A stretch of 64,000 bases of DNA from Bacillus sp. NTK071 (GTDB lineage: Bacteria > Bacillota > Bacilli > Bacillales > Guptibacillaceae). Made by a program: the position numbers and the translations under genes. The notes below the pieces were generated by a model that was not told where the DNA came from, did not search any database, and worked only from the letters and a program-made list of their open reading frames with translations. Below, piece after piece: positions 1 through 9,570 of this stretch. The stretch lies in the NCBI RefSeq assembly GCF_017303315.1, contig NZ_JAFKOI010000016.1, positions 17,045-81,044 of the forward strand, given 5' to 3'. Numbering within the stretch: the first letter of the stretch is position 1; each line of letters starts with the position of its first letter.

Positions 1-601
1 GATCTTCTAGAAGGTTTAATACTTGAGCTTGTATAGAAACGTCAAGTGCGGATACTGGTTCATCTGCAATTATTAGCTTCGGATTAACAGCAAGCGCTCG
101 TGCAATACCGATTCTTTGCCGCTGTCCACCACTGAACTGATGCGGATATCGTTTTGCATGATAAGAGCTGAGGCCCACGATTTCCAGAAGTTCTCTAACT
201 CGCTTTTTGCGCTCTGCTTTGTTGCCGAGTTTATGAACAATGAGAGGCTCTTCAATAATTCTTTCGACTGTGTGTCTTGGGTTAAGTGAAGCGAAGGGAT
301 CTTGAAACACCATCTGAATATCTTTCCGCAGATGCCGCATTTCGTTCTTACTAAGCGAAGTCATTTCTTTTCCATCAAATAGAACTTCGCCATCACTAGG
401 TTCAAGAAGTCTCATTAACATCCGACCAGTTGTAGACTTCCCACATCCACTTTCTCCAACTAGCCCGAAAGTTTCTCCTTTATGTAGCGTGAAGGTTACC
501 CCATCAACTGCTTTTACTGTCCCTACCTGCTGTTTAAGCACGCCTCCCTCGATTGGGAAATGCTTCTTAAGCTGTTTAACTTCGAGCAATGCTTCTTGCA
601 A
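1..601 (-). CDS. oppF: Oligopeptide ABC transporter ATP-binding protein, OppF type (partial)
   Basis: ATPase subunit of an Opp/Dpp peptide importer, acting on the cytoplasmic face of the membrane. About 200 N-terminal residues are present; the gene leaves the window at base 1. I chose the TTG start at 599-601 because AAAGGGG sits 9 nt upstream and the translation then opens with an OppF-like [12 protein letters not shown]. Visible are the Walker A ([11 protein letters not shown]), the Q-loop, the signature ([15 protein letters not shown]) and Walker B ([12 protein letters not shown]). The start lies 14 nt after the oppD stop, so both are in one operon. OppF is more likely than DppF only from general family resemblance. 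Confidence 0.88.
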   Translation of the reverse strand, partial: MQEALLEVKQLKKHFPIEGGVLKQQVGTVKAVDGVTFTLHKGETFGLVGESGCGKSTTGRMLMRLLEPSDGEVLFDGKEMTSLSKNEMRHLRKDIQMVFQDPFASLNPRHTVERIIEEPLIVHKLGNKAERKKRVRELLEIVGLSSYHAKRYPHQFSGGQRQRIGIARALAVNPKLIIADEPVSALDVSIQAQVLNLLED

Positions 602-615
602 AATAGGTGCCCCCT

Positions 616-1620
616 TTAGCTATTTACTCTCTCTAGCACAGCTGCTTTCTTCTCGTCTTCGTGAAGCCAGCACCTAGCTTGTTGATTCGATCCAGCATCA
701 AGTAAAATAGGATCTTCTTCAAAACATTTGTCAAAAGCAAAGCTACAACGCGGTGCAAAATGACATCCTTTATGAATGGAACCTGGTTTTGGAACGTTAC
801 CGGGTATCGAATACAATCTGTCTTTTCGAACACGAACATCAGGGACAGATTCAATTAAACCGATCGTATACGGATGTTTCGGTTGCTGGAAGATATCCTT
901 TGTTTTTCCTTGCTCAACGATTTTCCCGGAGTACATCACCACAATACGATCACAAATTTCTGCTACAACACCAAGATCATGGGTAATGAGGATAATGGAT
1001 GTATTGGTTTCTCGATTCAACTTCTTCATTAGTTCAAGAATTTGAGCTTGAATCGTTACATCAAGTGCTGTTGTAGGTTCGTCTGCAATAAGTACCTCTG
1101 GATCACATGCCATCGCCATCGCAATCATGACACGCTGACGCATCCCTCCTGACAACTGATGGGGATACTCATTCATTAACTCTTCTGCTCGTGGAAGACC
1201 CACTAGTTTTAAAATTGAAATAGCGTGCTCCCAAGATTTCTTTTTACTCCATTTTTTATGTATACGAATGCCTTCAATTAGCTGATTACCAATTCGAAAA
1301 ACAGGATTAAGGGATGTCATCGGCTCCTGAAAAATCATGCCAATTTCATTTCCCCTTATCTTCCTCATTTCTTTCTCCGATTTAGTAAGGAGATTCTCTC
1401 CTTTGTATGTAATTTCTCCTCCAACAACTTTCCCTGGAGCCTGAATCAGTTGCATGATGGATAGTGATGTTACGCTTTTTCCAGAACCAGATTCACCAAC
1501 AATTCCTAGTACCTCTCCCTTGTTAATATGAAAATCTACGGAGTCGACTGCCGGAATTTCACCATCATCGGTAAAAAAGTGAGTTTTTAACTTGCTGACG
1601 TTCAAGACTGGCTGTTCCAC
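616..1620 (-). CDS. oppD: Oligopeptide ABC transporter ATP-binding protein, OppD type
   Basis: Partner ATPase of the downstream OppF-like protein in a peptide importer. The 334-residue length is normal for OppD. Motifs: Walker A GESGSGKS near residue 43, signature LSGGMRQRV near 156, Walker [13 protein letters not shown] near 175. The C-terminal oligopeptide/dipeptide extension carries the Cys-rich [15 protein letters not shown] stretch that is characteristic of OppD/OppF subunits. AAAGGGGTGAGAG precedes the ATG. It is the first gene of its operon, with a promoter candidate directly upstream. The permease and binding-protein genes must lie beyond the window edge or elsewhere. Confidence 0.9.
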   Translation of the reverse strand: MEQPVLNVSKLKTHFFTDDGEIPAVDSVDFHINKGEVLGIVGESGSGKSVTSLSIMQLIQAPGKVVGGEITYKGENLLTKSEKEMRKIRGNEIGMIFQEPMTSLNPVFRIGNQLIEGIRIHKKWSKKKSWEHAISILKLVGLPRAEELMNEYPHQLSGGMRQRVMIAMAMACDPEVLIADEPTTALDVTIQAQILELMKKLNRETNTSIILITHDLGVVAEICDRIVVMYSGKIVEQGKTKDIFQQPKHPYTIGLIESVPDVRVRKDRLYSIPGNVPKPGSIHKGCHFAPRCSFAFDKCFEEDPILLDAGSNQQARCWLHEDEKKAAVLERVNS

Positions 1621-1677
1621 TCTCTCACCCCTTTCGCCAATTTCAGAATTTTTTAATTTAACTAAAATCTGTTTATC

Positions 1678-1706
1678 ATTATTACATTAAATTGTTCTCT
1701 TGGCAA
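1678..1706 (-). promoter_or_regulatory. Candidate sigma-A promoter for oppD-oppF
   Basis: On the minus strand TTGCCA (1701-1706) is followed after 17 nt by AATAAT (1678-1683), about 60 nt ahead of the oppD start and beyond the ygaD terminator. The call rests on pattern only. Confidence 0.4.
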
Positions 1707-1770
1707 TGTGTATTGAGGAAATTTTCTGTCTTTTTTTGGCGTTTTTAAGCATTAATGTGCATAAAAACAC

Positions 1771-1799
1771 AAAAAAGCACTCGATTTGAGTGCTTTTTT
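1771..1799 (-). terminator. Rho-independent terminator after ygaD
   Basis: A perfect 12-bp stem (AAAAAAGCACTC pairing with GAGTGCTTTTTT) with a 5-nt loop and T-run lies 10 nt past the ygaD stop. A and T tracts on both sides would let it work in either direction. Confidence 0.85.
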
Positions 1800-1808
1800 A
1801 ATGGTAAA

Positions 1809-3548
1809 TTATAAATTTTGTACTTGAAACAGATTATGGTATGACCCTTTTCGTGCCATTAGTTCTTTATGGTTTCCACTCTCAGAGATTTCACCATTCT
1901 CGACAACTACGATACGATCCGCATGTGTAACAGTTGCAAGGCGGTGAGCAACGATAAACGTAGTACGGTCTTTTGCTAGCTCTTCAAGTGCCTCCTGTAT
2001 TAAGTGTTCGCTTTCTAAATCTAGCGCAGATGTAGCCTCATCTAGAATTAAAATTGGCGGATTTTTAAGGAAAACTCTCGCAATAGCAATACGCTGTTTC
2101 TGTCCACCAGAAAGCTTAACACCGCGCTCGCCTACTGGAGTATCATAACCTTCAGGAAGACTTGAAATAAATTCATGTGCGTTAGCTGCTTTAGCCGCTC
2201 GGATAACAGCTTCTTCAGAAGCATTAGGATTTCCCATCATAATGTTCATCCGAACGGATTCACTAAACAATATATTATCTTGAAGTACCATTCCGATATT
2301 ATCGCGAAGGCTTCGCGCCTGGTAATCCCGAATATCGGTGCCATCAATTAATATTCTTCCACCTGTAACATCGTAAAAGCGAGGGATCAGGCTAACGAGG
2401 GAAGATTTCCCTCCACCACTCATGCCAACAAGTGCAATGGTTTCTCCAGCACGTACTTCAAGGTTAATTTCCTTGAGAACTGGAAGATCGTTCTCGTTAT
2501 ACTTAAATGAAACATCCTGAAAACTAATATTTCCTCTTACATCTTTTAACGTCCTTGCATCTTCACGATCGACAATGTCGTATTTTTCATCAACAAATTC
2601 AAATACCCGATCCATTGAGGCAATTGATTGAGTGAGCGTAGTAGATGAGTTCACTAGTCGTCTTAATGGACTATACAATCGATCCATATATGTGACAAAG
2701 GCTACCATTTCACCCACTTGCAGGCCACCTGAGATAACAAGATATGCAGAGAATGCAATTACAATTAACGGTGCTACGTCCGTAATCGTATTGACGACTG
2801 CAAATGTTTTCGCATTCCAACGTGTATGATCAAGTGCTCGATCTAAGAAGTTTGTGTTACGTTTATTGAATTGCTCTTGCTCATAATCTTCAAGTGCAAA
2901 GCTTCGAATGACCGACATTCCCTGTACGCGTTCATGCAGATGACCTTGCACTTCTGCAAGAGCTTGCGAGCGATCTTTCGTTAAATCACGCAACCTCTTA
3001 TAGAAGAATTTAACTGATAGTCCATACAATGGAAGGAGAATAATTGCTGCTAGCGTTAACCAGATATTCATAAACGATAGAATGACTATGATAATGATAA
3101 TCGTAATGAGATCGAGCCAAACATTCATCATACCTGTTATAACGAATGTTTTCGTTTGTTCAACATCATTGATTACTCTGGAGATAATTTCTCCTGCTTT
3201 ATTATTTGAGTAAAACTTTAAGCTGAGTTGTTGAATATGTGAAAATAACTTATCACGGATATCATAGAGTATTTTGCTCCCGATCCATTGTGCATAATAT
3301 TGCCTAAAATATTCGACCGGCGGTCTAACCACAACGAACAGGAAGAAAGCTCCCCCCATTAACCATATAAGCTGTTCATATTTGTCACCAACTGGCATTT
3401 CTGCATTAATAACATCGTCAATGACATACTTTAGAATCAGCGGTAATAGAAGAGGAATTGCGAATTTCAGTATCCCAATCCCAATCGTTATGCCGATTTG
3501 CTTACGATATGGCGTTACAAAGGCCATATACCTTTTTATGTTTCCCAG
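1809..3548 (-). CDS. ygaD: ABC exporter, fused permease-ATPase (YgaD family), probable CTG start
   Basis: Half-size type IV ABC exporter that would work as a dimer in the membrane; the substrate is unknown (lipid, peptide or drug). The N-terminal half holds about six membrane segments; the C-terminal ATPase has Walker [10 protein letters not shown] near residue 380, signature LSGGQKQR and Walker [13 protein letters not shown]. The first ATG (3525-3527) has only AAGG 3 nt upstream. Seven codons earlier a CTG (3546-3548) follows AAAGGATG with 9 nt spacing and adds the residues GNIKRY, giving an N-terminus that matches my memory of YgaD proteins. I therefore prefer the CTG. The neighbours ygaC and ygaB support the name. 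Confidence 0.85.
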   Translation of the reverse strand: MGNIKRYMAFVTPYRKQIGITIGIGILKFAIPLLLPLILKYVIDDVINAEMPVGDKYEQLIWLMGGAFFLFVVVRPPVEYFRQYYAQWIGSKILYDIRDKLFSHIQQLSLKFYSNNKAGEIISRVINDVEQTKTFVITGMMNVWLDLITIIIIIVILSFMNIWLTLAAIILLPLYGLSVKFFYKRLRDLTKDRSQALAEVQGHLHERVQGMSVIRSFALEDYEQEQFNKRNTNFLDRALDHTRWNAKTFAVVNTITDVAPLIVIAFSAYLVISGGLQVGEMVAFVTYMDRLYSPLRRLVNSSTTLTQSIASMDRVFEFVDEKYDIVDREDARTLKDVRGNISFQDVSFKYNENDLPVLKEINLEVRAGETIALVGMSGGGKSSLVSLIPRFYDVTGGRILIDGTDIRDYQARSLRDNIGMVLQDNILFSESVRMNIMMGNPNASEEAVIRAAKAANAHEFISSLPEGYDTPVGERGVKLSGGQKQRIAIARVFLKNPPILILDEATSALDLESEHLIQEALEELAKDRTTFIVAHRLATVTHADRIVVVENGEISESGNHKELMARKGSYHNLFQVQNL

Positions 3549-3609
3549 ATGACATCATCCTTTAACTAAACCATTCCCGTTCGAAAACAGATTATTTTTA
3601 TTATATAAT

Positions 3610-3775
3610 GTGGGTTAATCTCCGCTCCAGGATGCTCGCTTTCCGCAGGGCGGGCGGTGAGCCTCCTTCCGCTCCAATTAGCTAAGTTTGGTTTTCTATA
3701 CAAATATTCTTTCAATAGCAACAATCTTTTAGAGAAGAAAGAAACAATGTCTACGAAAAGAGGTTTCTTAAAATA
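3610..3775. repeat. Dispersed Bacillaceae-type intergenic repeat, copy A
   Basis: Holds CGCTCCAGGATGCTCGCTTTC followed by a GGGCGGGCGGTGAGCC block, then TAGCAACAATCTTTTAGAG and ACGAAAAGAG near 3757. The first block recurs inverted at 53480-53500, the second at 15407-15431 and 38270-38290. It fills the ygaC-ygaD gap and encodes nothing visible. Confidence 0.6.
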
Positions 3776-3790
3776 TCATTCTTTTCATGT

Positions 3791-3822
3791 AAAAACCTGT
3801 TGAAAAACACTCAACAGGTTTT
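3791..3822 (-). terminator. Terminator after ygaC
   Basis: Stem AACCTGTTGA/TCAACAGGTT with an AAAAACAC loop directly abuts the ygaC stop; the minus-strand transcript continues into a T-rich tract. Confidence 0.8.
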
Positions 3823-4350
3823 CTACCTATATTGAAGAAATTGTTCATACCACTGATCTACAAAACCTGGAGCAAATGGTCCTTTTCTTTGATGAATCCA
3901 GTTCATTAATTCTTTTACATTTTGTTGTATGATACGATCAATTGCTTCGGGATAATTCATTTCTTCACGATGCGCTTCGTATTCATCTTCATCCAAGAGC
4001 TTAAAGGTCATATCAGGATAAATTTTAATATCAAGATCGTAATCAATGTACTTTAATGCTTCTTCGTCGTACGTGAATGGAGTACCAAGATTACAATAAT
4101 AGTATAACCCATCCGTTCTAATCATACCTATCACATTAAACCAATGGTTCGCACTAAAGTAGCAAATCGCAGGTTCGCGCGTTCTCCATTGTCTTCCGTC
4201 CGCTTCTGTAACGAGAATACGATCGTTTCCCCCGATTATTTCTTTAGAGGTACCTTTAAGTACGATGCTTTCTTCCCATGTTCGATGAAGTGTACCGCGA
4301 TGTTTATAGCTTTGAATTTGAATTCTCGTCCCGGTCGTTGGGAAACTCAT
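3823..4350 (-). CDS. ygaC: YgaC, DUF402-family protein
   Basis: Small conserved cytoplasmic protein of the DUF402 fold; related DUF402 proteins include nucleoside phosphatases and RNA-associated proteins, but the role of YgaC itself is not settled. The 175 residues run from [19 protein letters not shown] to [14 protein letters not shown], with the family motif [21 protein letters not shown] in the middle. An ATG 17 codons further upstream is possible, but AAAGGAGAAGAAG sits directly before the ATG at 4348-4350, which also matches usual family length. It lies next to ygaD and ygaB, as in B. subtilis. Confidence 0.88.
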   Translation of the reverse strand: MSFPTTGTRIQIQSYKHRGTLHRTWEESIVLKGTSKEIIGGNDRILVTEADGRQWRTREPAICYFSANHWFNVIGMIRTDGLYYYCNLGTPFTYDEEALKYIDYDLDIKIYPDMTFKLLDEDEYEAHREEMNYPEAIDRIIQQNVKELMNWIHQRKGPFAPGFVDQWYEQFLQYR

Positions 4351-4513
4351 CTTCTTCTCCTTTCCTAAGAAATCCCGGAAAACGATGAATGCCTTATGCA
4401 TACAGGCAGACTCACAGTATCCTTTCTTTCTTACCGTTCAATACATGGCTATTATTTTACATCTCATCTATATTCTTCTCTATTATAACGCTTAACAAAA
4501 TAAAATAAAAATA

Positions 4514-4540
4514 AAAGCGCCCTCCGAAGGATGGCACTTT
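4514..4540 (-). terminator. Terminator after ygaB
   Basis: On the minus strand GTGCCATCC and GGAGGGCGC pair with a TTC loop (one mismatch and one G-U), followed by TTTTATTTTT. Confidence 0.65.
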
Positions 4541-4552
4541 ACTATTCATTCC

Positions 4553-4774
4553 CTATATAGGTGTCTTTTCAAAGCTCGAAATGACCTCAGATATTAGACG
4601 TTCAAATTCAATTTCCAACTTAGATAGATCTTCTTTACGTTCAGTAATTGTAGAATTTACCTGTTCAGATCGACCCATATGATCGCATTCTAACTTTTGA
4701 ATTTCATCTCTCTTTTGAATCATTTGATCTGCAAGCTTAAGCTGTTGCTGGATGAGCGCATCGAAGCGTTGCAT
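4553..4774 (-). CDS. ygaB: YgaB-like small coiled-coil protein
   Basis: 73 residues, almost wholly charged and helical, with heptad-like spacing that predicts a coiled coil. No signal peptide, no cysteine pair. AGAAGGGGGAGGTAGG precedes the ATG. The call as YgaB rests on size, composition and position between ygaC and sspE; its function is unknown. Confidence 0.7.
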   Translation of the reverse strand: MQRFDALIQQQLKLADQMIQKRDEIQKLECDHMGRSEQVNSTITERKEDLSKLEIEFERLISEVISSFEKTPI

Positions 4775-4956
4775 CCTACCTCCCCCTTCTCAGCTTTATT
4801 ACCGTGTCTTATTAGTGTATGAGATAAAATGAAACTTTCGACTTGAAATAACCGTTATTACGCTCAAATCTTTTAAGAGTTGTTCTTCCTGAGAAGATAT
4901 TCAATAATTGAATTCGATTTCCTTTGGCAACTTCTGTAGAGAAGTAGGAGGTTTTG

Positions 4957-5631
4957 TCATATATCTTCAATTGGAACAATACATCCTGGTTCGTCATGAT
5001 TTGGAGCGTTAACGAGAGTAGAAACTTCATACGCATTCATTTCTTCAGATGGAAATGGTTGCATACAGTTTTTGAGAACATTTATGTCATCTATTTTAGG
5101 ATCTAGCCACATCTCTTCCATATCTTTTTTCAAAATTACTGGCATACGACTATGTATGTTTTCCATTAATTCATTAGCACCTGTTGTTAGAATTGTGCAC
5201 GTATACAATGTTTCACCTCCGGACTTCCACTGCTCCCAAAGTCCTGCCATCGCAAAGGGCTCTCCTCTCTTCACTTGAATGTGCATTGGAACTTTGCGAT
5301 CATCCTCACGTTTCCATTCATAAAATCCATTTGATAATAATAAACAGCGTCGTCTTTTTAACGCATGTTTAAAACTTGCTTTCTCATGTGCCGTTTCACT
5401 TCTTGCATTAATAAGTTTATTAGAAATTGAAGCATCCTTTGCCCAAAAAGGAATTAATCCCCATCTTAATGTGCCCAGCCGATTTCCACTATCTGCTTTT
5501 ATAACAGCGGGAATTTGTTGGGAAGGAGCAATATTATAGCGTGGTGCATAGTCATCTATACTCATTTGTTCGATTTGAAATCGTTCTAATAAATCATCAA
5601 GTTCTGTGGTTAATGAGAACCTTCCGCACAT
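4957..5631 (-). CDS. SOS response-associated peptidase / abasic-site DNA-protein crosslink protein (SRAP, YedK/HMCES family)
   Basis: SRAP proteins use the amino-terminal cysteine to form a stable thiazolidine link with abasic sites in single-stranded DNA and so shield them. The protein starts MCGRFS, so Cys2 becomes terminal after Met removal. The other family residues are visible: Asn in YNIAPSQ, Glu in NARSETA and His in HSRMPV. At 224 residues it has normal length. AAAAAGGAGGGATTAAG precedes the ATG. It sits between ygaB and sspE, where I do not recall an SRAP gene in B. subtilis, so it looks like a lineage-specific insertion. No LexA box was recognised upstream. Confidence 0.92.
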   Translation of the reverse strand: MCGRFSLTTELDDLLERFQIEQMSIDDYAPRYNIAPSQQIPAVIKADSGNRLGTLRWGLIPFWAKDASISNKLINARSETAHEKASFKHALKRRRCLLLSNGFYEWKREDDRKVPMHIQVKRGEPFAMAGLWEQWKSGGETLYTCTILTTGANELMENIHSRMPVILKKDMEEMWLDPKIDDINVLKNCMQPFPSEEMNAYEVSTLVNAPNHDEPGCIVPIEDI

Positions 5632-5696
5632 CTTAATCCCTCCTTTTTACATAACATGTTCGCTGTAATTTGATAAATACCCTTTGTTAATTGAAA

Positions 5697-5721
5697 ACAG
5701 GGCTGACTTAGTCAGCCCTGT
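5697..5721 (-). terminator. Terminator after sspE
   Basis: Perfect stem ACAGGGCTGAC/GTCAGCCCTGT with a 3-nt loop, 12 nt beyond the sspE stop, followed on the minus strand by TTTTC. Confidence 0.85.
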
Positions 5722-5733
5722 CTGGGAAGTTGA

Positions 5734-6027
5734 TTATTGTTGCTGCTTGTTTTGAGCAGACTTTGCGTTGCGAGCTTTTACTTCCTGTGCATCCGTTTCG
5801 CTTGCAAATTCAGCACCGTATTGTTGCTGAGCTTGACCAGCAGATGCTTGCTGTTTGTTTTGAGCAGCTTTCGCATTGCGAGCTTTCACTTGTTGAGCAT
5901 CCGTTTCACTTGCAAATTCAGCACCATATTGTTGCTGACCTGCTTGACCAGCAGAAGCTTGTTGGTTCTGCTGTTTCACGTGTTGAATGCTTGTACCAGA
6001 TTGTGTTTGTCCTGGTTTCTTTGCCAT
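5734..6027 (-). CDS. sspE: Gamma-type small acid-soluble spore protein
   Basis: Amino-acid store of the dormant spore, degraded by Gpr at germination; gamma-type SASPs do not bind DNA. The 97 residues contain two near-identical units built on QQYGAEFASETDAQ-VKARNAK, the classic gamma-SASP duplication, and are rich in Gln, Ala and Asn without Cys or Trp. The TEFAS-like Gpr cleavage region corresponds to AEFASETDA. GGGAGGTGATAAGCC gives a near-perfect ribosome binding site. It flanks a short divergently transcribed gene. Confidence 0.95.
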   Translation of the reverse strand: MAKKPGQTQSGTSIQHVKQQNQQASAGQAGQQQYGAEFASETDAQQVKARNAKAAQNKQQASAGQAQQQYGAEFASETDAQEVKARNAKSAQNKQQQ

Positions 6028-6050
6028 GGCTTATCACCTCCCACAAACAA

Positions 6051-6079
6051 TAGAATAACCAGTTCTCGTATTGTTATGT
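6051..6079 (-). promoter_or_regulatory. Candidate sigma-G promoter of sspE
   Basis: Minus strand: ACATA (6075-6079), 17 nt, then TATTCTA (6051-6057), resembling the forespore consensus GHATR and CATWHTA. SspE is forespore-expressed in B. subtilis, which is why a sigma-G match was sought; the match is imperfect. Confidence 0.35.
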
Positions 6080-6186
6080 ACGATCTTAAAAAAAGAATTA
6101 GAAAACTTTCCCGATGTTTCCACTCCTCTTCTTTCATACCGTTAGCAATCCTGCTACACACTAAGGAAACAAAGGAGGTTTTCATT

Positions 6187-6381
6187 ATGGAAGATCATCG
6201 TGATATGACCGAGTTATCGATGACGTCTAAAGAAAATTGGGCTGATGACGAACTTTCTTTTTTTCACCATAGTATGCAGCAAATTGCTCCATACCTAAAT
6301 AGTGAAGGCGTTGCAATACACCGTGAAATTATTAAAGAAATTGAGCAACGTGGTGGACTTTCGGCATTCATGCCAGATTAA
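6187..6381 (+). CDS. yfhS: YfhS-like small protein
   Basis: 64 residues, acidic, beginning MEDHRDMTELSMTSKENW, with the block WADDELSFFHHSMQQIAPYLN and the ending ERGGL-AFMPD. The start ATG is fixed by AAAGGAGGTTTTCATT; a much longer upstream reading frame antisense to sspE is a shadow. It lies between sspE and yfhR, as I recall for B. subtilis yfhS. The function is unknown; expression during sporulation is plausible from the neighbour only. Confidence 0.65.
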   Translation: MEDHRDMTELSMTSKENWADDELSFFHHSMQQIAPYLNSEGVAIHREIIKEIEQRGGLSAFMPD

Positions 6382-6415
6382 AAATGAACGATTACCGCTA
6401 TGACCTTAAATTTCA

Positions 6416-6449
6416 AAAAGCACCCTGAAATTCATCTCAGGGTGCTTTT
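6416..6449. terminator. Bidirectional terminator between yfhS and yfhR
   Basis: Stem AAAGCACCCTGA/TCAGGGTGCTTT with an 8-nt loop lies between two convergent genes, with A/T tracts on both sides. Confidence 0.85.
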
Positions 6450-6458
6450 AGTAAATAT

Positions 6459-7220
6459 TTAAAAGTTTGATTTTGACTGTCCGCCATCAACATTTATTGT
6501 GGCACCAGAAATCCAAGATGCTTTCTCTGAAGCAAGAAAGACAACGGTATTGGCTACTTCCTCAGGCGTACCAAACCTTCCGCCAGGTATTTCACGCTCG
6601 ACAAATTCTTTGATTTTATCAGGATCTTCATCCAATCTTTTTTGCCAGTTGCCTGTAGGGTGTAATATAGCTCCAGGTGCCACACCATTCACGCGGATTC
6701 CAGATTCAAACAGTTCATCAGCCATCGCTTTGGTCAAACTAATCATTGCAGCCTTTGCACTATTATAAGTTGGCTTACCACCAGATTCTCTTCCGAAAAT
6801 GGAAGAGATATTTACAATAGCTCCGCTTTTTTGCTTTTTCATCTCAGCAGCTGCAATTTGACTAAGATGAACGGCAGAATAGAAATTAAGATCCATTGCT
6901 TTATGAAATTGAGAGACATCTGTTTCCATTATAGTAGTTCCATTACTGCCGCCTGCATTATTAACAAGGATGTCAATTGATCCGAAAGCCATTAGAAACG
7001 ATTCAATGAGTTCTGCACGTTTCCGTTCATCTGTAATATCTGCTTCGAAGATGGCCAGATCTTCTCCAATTTCACGCTTTGCTTCTTCAAGATCTTCGCG
7101 GTTTCTTGCACAAATTCCAACCTGGGCTCCTTCTTCATAGAAAGCTTGTGCAATTGCTTTACCTATTCCCTTAGAACCACCGGTAACTAATACCTTACGA
7201 TTTTCTAGGTTCAAATTCAT
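6459..7220 (-). CDS. yfhR: Short-chain dehydrogenase/reductase, YfhR type
   Basis: NAD(P)-dependent classical SDR of 253 residues; the substrate is unknown. Visible: cofactor-binding [10 protein letters not shown] near residue 14, NNAGG near 90, active-site Ser in NISSIFG, Tyr and Lys in YNSAKAA near 155, and a C-terminal VDGGQS typical of the FabG/glucose dehydrogenase branch. It overlaps mutY by 4 bases (ATGA), so the two are translationally coupled. FabL was considered, but the sequence does not match what I recall of FabL. Confidence 0.75.
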   Translation of the reverse strand: MNLNLENRKVLVTGGSKGIGKAIAQAFYEEGAQVGICARNREDLEEAKREIGEDLAIFEADITDERKRAELIESFLMAFGSIDILVNNAGGSNGTTIMETDVSQFHKAMDLNFYSAVHLSQIAAAEMKKQKSGAIVNISSIFGRESGGKPTYNSAKAAMISLTKAMADELFESGIRVNGVAPGAILHPTGNWQKRLDEDPDKIKEFVEREIPGGRFGTPEEVANTVVFLASEKASWISGATINVDGGQSKSNF

Positions 7221-8317
7221 TTCTCTTCGTCCACCTCCATAATAGCTACAATTTTTTGATGGGCCACTGGAAAAGCGAATTTCTTTAGTTCACTTTTATC
7301 AACTAACTGGACATTAGTTTCTTTCTTTACTGTTCCTTGGATGGTCCCCTTGTAAACGGTTAGTTGCCACTTTAGATGGCTAAATATATGATCAAAAGCT
7401 GTCATTTCTTCTTCAATGTCAACATTACAGTTGTATGCCTCTTTTATATGTTTCTTAAGCTGTTCTTCTTTTAAGCCACCTTCAGTTAATTCAACATTTG
7501 GAAACTCCCAGAGACTAGCCAAAAGACCTTTCTCAGGGCGTTTTCTAATTAAATACTTACCTTCTGAGTCTTGAAGGGCGACTACAGCAATTGGGACTGG
7601 CCTCGGTGCCTTCTTCTTTGACTTAATAGGCAATTCTTCTTGCGAACCTTCTTTAAATGCGCGGCAATGGTCTTGAACTGGACAAAGAAGACATGAAGGT
7701 GATTTAGGTGTACAAATGATTGCGCCAAGTTCCATCATACCCTGATTGAATGAGGATGGATCTTCTTGTGAAATTAAACGCCTTGTTATTTCCTCAAATG
7801 TTTTTCTGCTTGAAGGTTTGGCAATGTCTTCCCATATACCAATAATTCTTGAAAGAACTCTCATCACATTCCCATCAACTGCTGGTTCAGGTATATTATA
7901 CGCAATGCTTAGAATAGCCCCTGCTGTATATGGTCCGACACCTTTTAATGTTGCAATTTCTTTTGGGTTATTTGGTACAACGCCATTATACGTTTCTGCT
8001 ACCTCTTGAACCGCACTTTGGAGGTTTCTAGCTCTTGAATAATACCCAAGGCCTTCCCATGCTTTTAAGACATCCGATTCATCAGCATTTGCTAATGCCT
8101 CGATTGAGGGGAACTTCGAGATAAATCGTTCAAAGTATGGTATAACCGTGTCAACCCTTGTTTGTTGAAGCATAATTTCAGATACCCAAATTCGATACGG
8201 GTCTTGATTCTCACGCCATGGAAGGTCTCTTTGTTCATTTTTATACCAGGAAATTAAATCGTACTGGAATTGCTTCTCATCGAAAAAATGTAGAAGCTCT
8301 GTCACTTTCTCTTTCAT
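7217..8317 (-). CDS. mutY: Adenine DNA glycosylase MutY
   Basis: Removes adenine mispaired with 8-oxoguanine. The 366 residues contain the helix-hairpin-helix region [11 protein letters not shown] with catalytic Asp in [10 protein letters not shown], the [22 protein letters not shown]-terminal motif, and a [4Fe-4S] cluster motif [17 protein letters not shown] (Cys-X6-Cys-X2-Cys-X5-Cys). The last 130 residues form the Nudix-like domain that recognises 8-oxoG. CGGAGAGTTGATTA precedes the ATG. It forms an operon with the overlapping yfhR. Confidence 0.96.
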   Translation of the reverse strand: MKEKVTELLHFFDEKQFQYDLISWYKNEQRDLPWRENQDPYRIWVSEIMLQQTRVDTVIPYFERFISKFPSIEALANADESDVLKAWEGLGYYSRARNLQSAVQEVAETYNGVVPNNPKEIATLKGVGPYTAGAILSIAYNIPEPAVDGNVMRVLSRIIGIWEDIAKPSSRKTFEEITRRLISQEDPSSFNQGMMELGAIICTPKSPSCLLCPVQDHCRAFKEGSQEELPIKSKKKAPRPVPIAVVALQDSEGKYLIRKRPEKGLLASLWEFPNVELTEGGLKEEQLKKHIKEAYNCNVDIEEEMTAFDHIFSHLKWQLTVYKGTIQGTVKKETNVQLVDKSELKKFAFPVAHQKIVAIMEVDEEK

Positions 8318-8548
8318 TAATCAACTCTCCGATATGATATAGTAAGGTTAATGTTAACAATCATTTAAATCTTCTAATAACCTTCCTCAACTTTCATCTA
8401 ACACATATAATAACGTATCAATCCGTTACAATCACCTTTTAACTTTTCACTTCGCGATTATTTGGGTATAACTAAATAGAGTAGATCATTTAATTTTTCA
8501 GATCTTTACAAATTGATTTATACGTTTCATAAGGAGGATTCTTACCCT

Positions 8549-9529
8549 ATGGATACTGGGACACATGTGGTCATGGGACTGGGGATTGGAGCTCTAGCAA
8601 CGTTGGATCCAGCTATCGCTCAGGACCCAATTACCGCTCAAAGCGTTCTAATTGGAGCGCTGATTGGATCGCAGGCCCCGGACTTCGATACTGTTCTTAA
8701 ACTTAAAAATAACGCTGTCTATATTCGTCACCATAGAGGAATTACACATTCTATTCCTGCTGTCCTCACATGGCCGATCATTATCAGTAGTGGGATTATG
8801 CTTTTCTACCCTGAAACAAATTGGCTTCATCTATGGCTCTGGACATTTCTTGCTGTGTTCATTCATGTGTTTGTAGATATTTTCAATGCATATGGTACGC
8901 AAGCGATTAGGCCTTTCTCAAATAGATGGGTAGCGCTAGGAGTCATAAATATCTTTGATCCATTTATCTTTCTCCTTCATATTGGTGGGCTAATCCTTTG
9001 GTACACCGGGACAAATCCTGGGTATACCTTCCTCACCATTTATGGCGTTATCATCCTCTATTACTTCTGGAGGATATACGAACAAAGAAAAGTAATTAAC
9101 GCTGTTAAAGAGCGAATTCCCACTGCAGTAGAGATCATTGTATCTCCTACTATTAGTTGGAGCAGGTGGCATATTGCTGTTAAATCAGAATCAAACTTCT
9201 ATGTAGCCCGTGCTGACGGAACAACGATTACTGTTCAAGATGAATTCGAACGAGTTCCTGTTCCAAAAACGCCGGTACTTGAATCAGCCAAAGAAGATCC
9301 AAACTTAAGTGCTTTTCTTTCATTTTCTCCAGTCTATCGGTGGGAGATTGAAGAGAAAGAAGTTGGTTACGAAGTACGCTTTATCGACCTTCGTTATCGC
9401 AACAAAGGTCACTATCCATTCGTTGCTGTCGTTCAAATGGAAGATCAACTCGAGATCACCAGTTCTTATACTGGTTGGGTTTACAGTGAGGATACACTAA
9501 GGAAGAAACTAGATATAGCCATCGACTAA
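8549..9529 (+). CDS. yfhP: YfhP, membrane-bound metal-dependent hydrolase family (YdjM/DUF457)
   Basis: Integral membrane protein of 326 residues with about four N-terminal membrane segments and a soluble C-terminal half. The family signature is clear: DTGTHVVMGLGIG at the start, RHHRGITHSIP near residue 65, and HVFVDIFNAYGTQAIRPFS near 105, whose His and Asp residues are the presumed metal ligands. The ATG at 8549 is chosen because AAGGAGG lies 11 nt upstream; an in-frame ATG 12 codons earlier has no such site. It is divergent from mutY, as in B. subtilis. Confidence 0.88.
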   Translation: MDTGTHVVMGLGIGALATLDPAIAQDPITAQSVLIGALIGSQAPDFDTVLKLKNNAVYIRHHRGITHSIPAVLTWPIIISSGIMLFYPETNWLHLWLWTFLAVFIHVFVDIFNAYGTQAIRPFSNRWVALGVINIFDPFIFLLHIGGLILWYTGTNPGYTFLTIYGVIILYYFWRIYEQRKVINAVKERIPTAVEIIVSPTISWSRWHIAVKSESNFYVARADGTTITVQDEFERVPVPKTPVLESAKEDPNLSAFLSFSPVYRWEIEEKEVGYEVRFIDLRYRNKGHYPFVAVVQMEDQLEITSSYTGWVYSEDTLRKKLDIAID

Positions 9530-9536
9530 ATGAGAA

Positions 9537-9565
9537 ACCGGCTGGACAAATTGTCCAGCCGGTTT
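9537..9565. terminator. Bidirectional terminator yfhP/yfhJ
   Basis: Stem AACCGGCTGGACA with its complement ending CCAGCCGGTT and a short loop, between convergent genes. Confidence 0.85.
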
Positions 9566-9570
9566 TGGTA

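Noticed and set aside
4812..5036. 74-residue ORF on the minus strand
   Set aside because: It overlaps the 3' end of the SRAP gene in another frame, has no ribosome binding site and no recognisable sequence.
5737..6381. 214-residue plus-strand ORF across sspE
   Set aside because: Its first 150 codons are antisense to sspE; only the last 64 codons, with their own ribosome binding site, are real (yfhS-like).
6459..7220. Enoyl-ACP reductase FabL
   Set aside because: The gene lies where fabL is nearby in B. subtilis, but the sequence is a general SDR overlapping mutY, matching the yfhR position instead.
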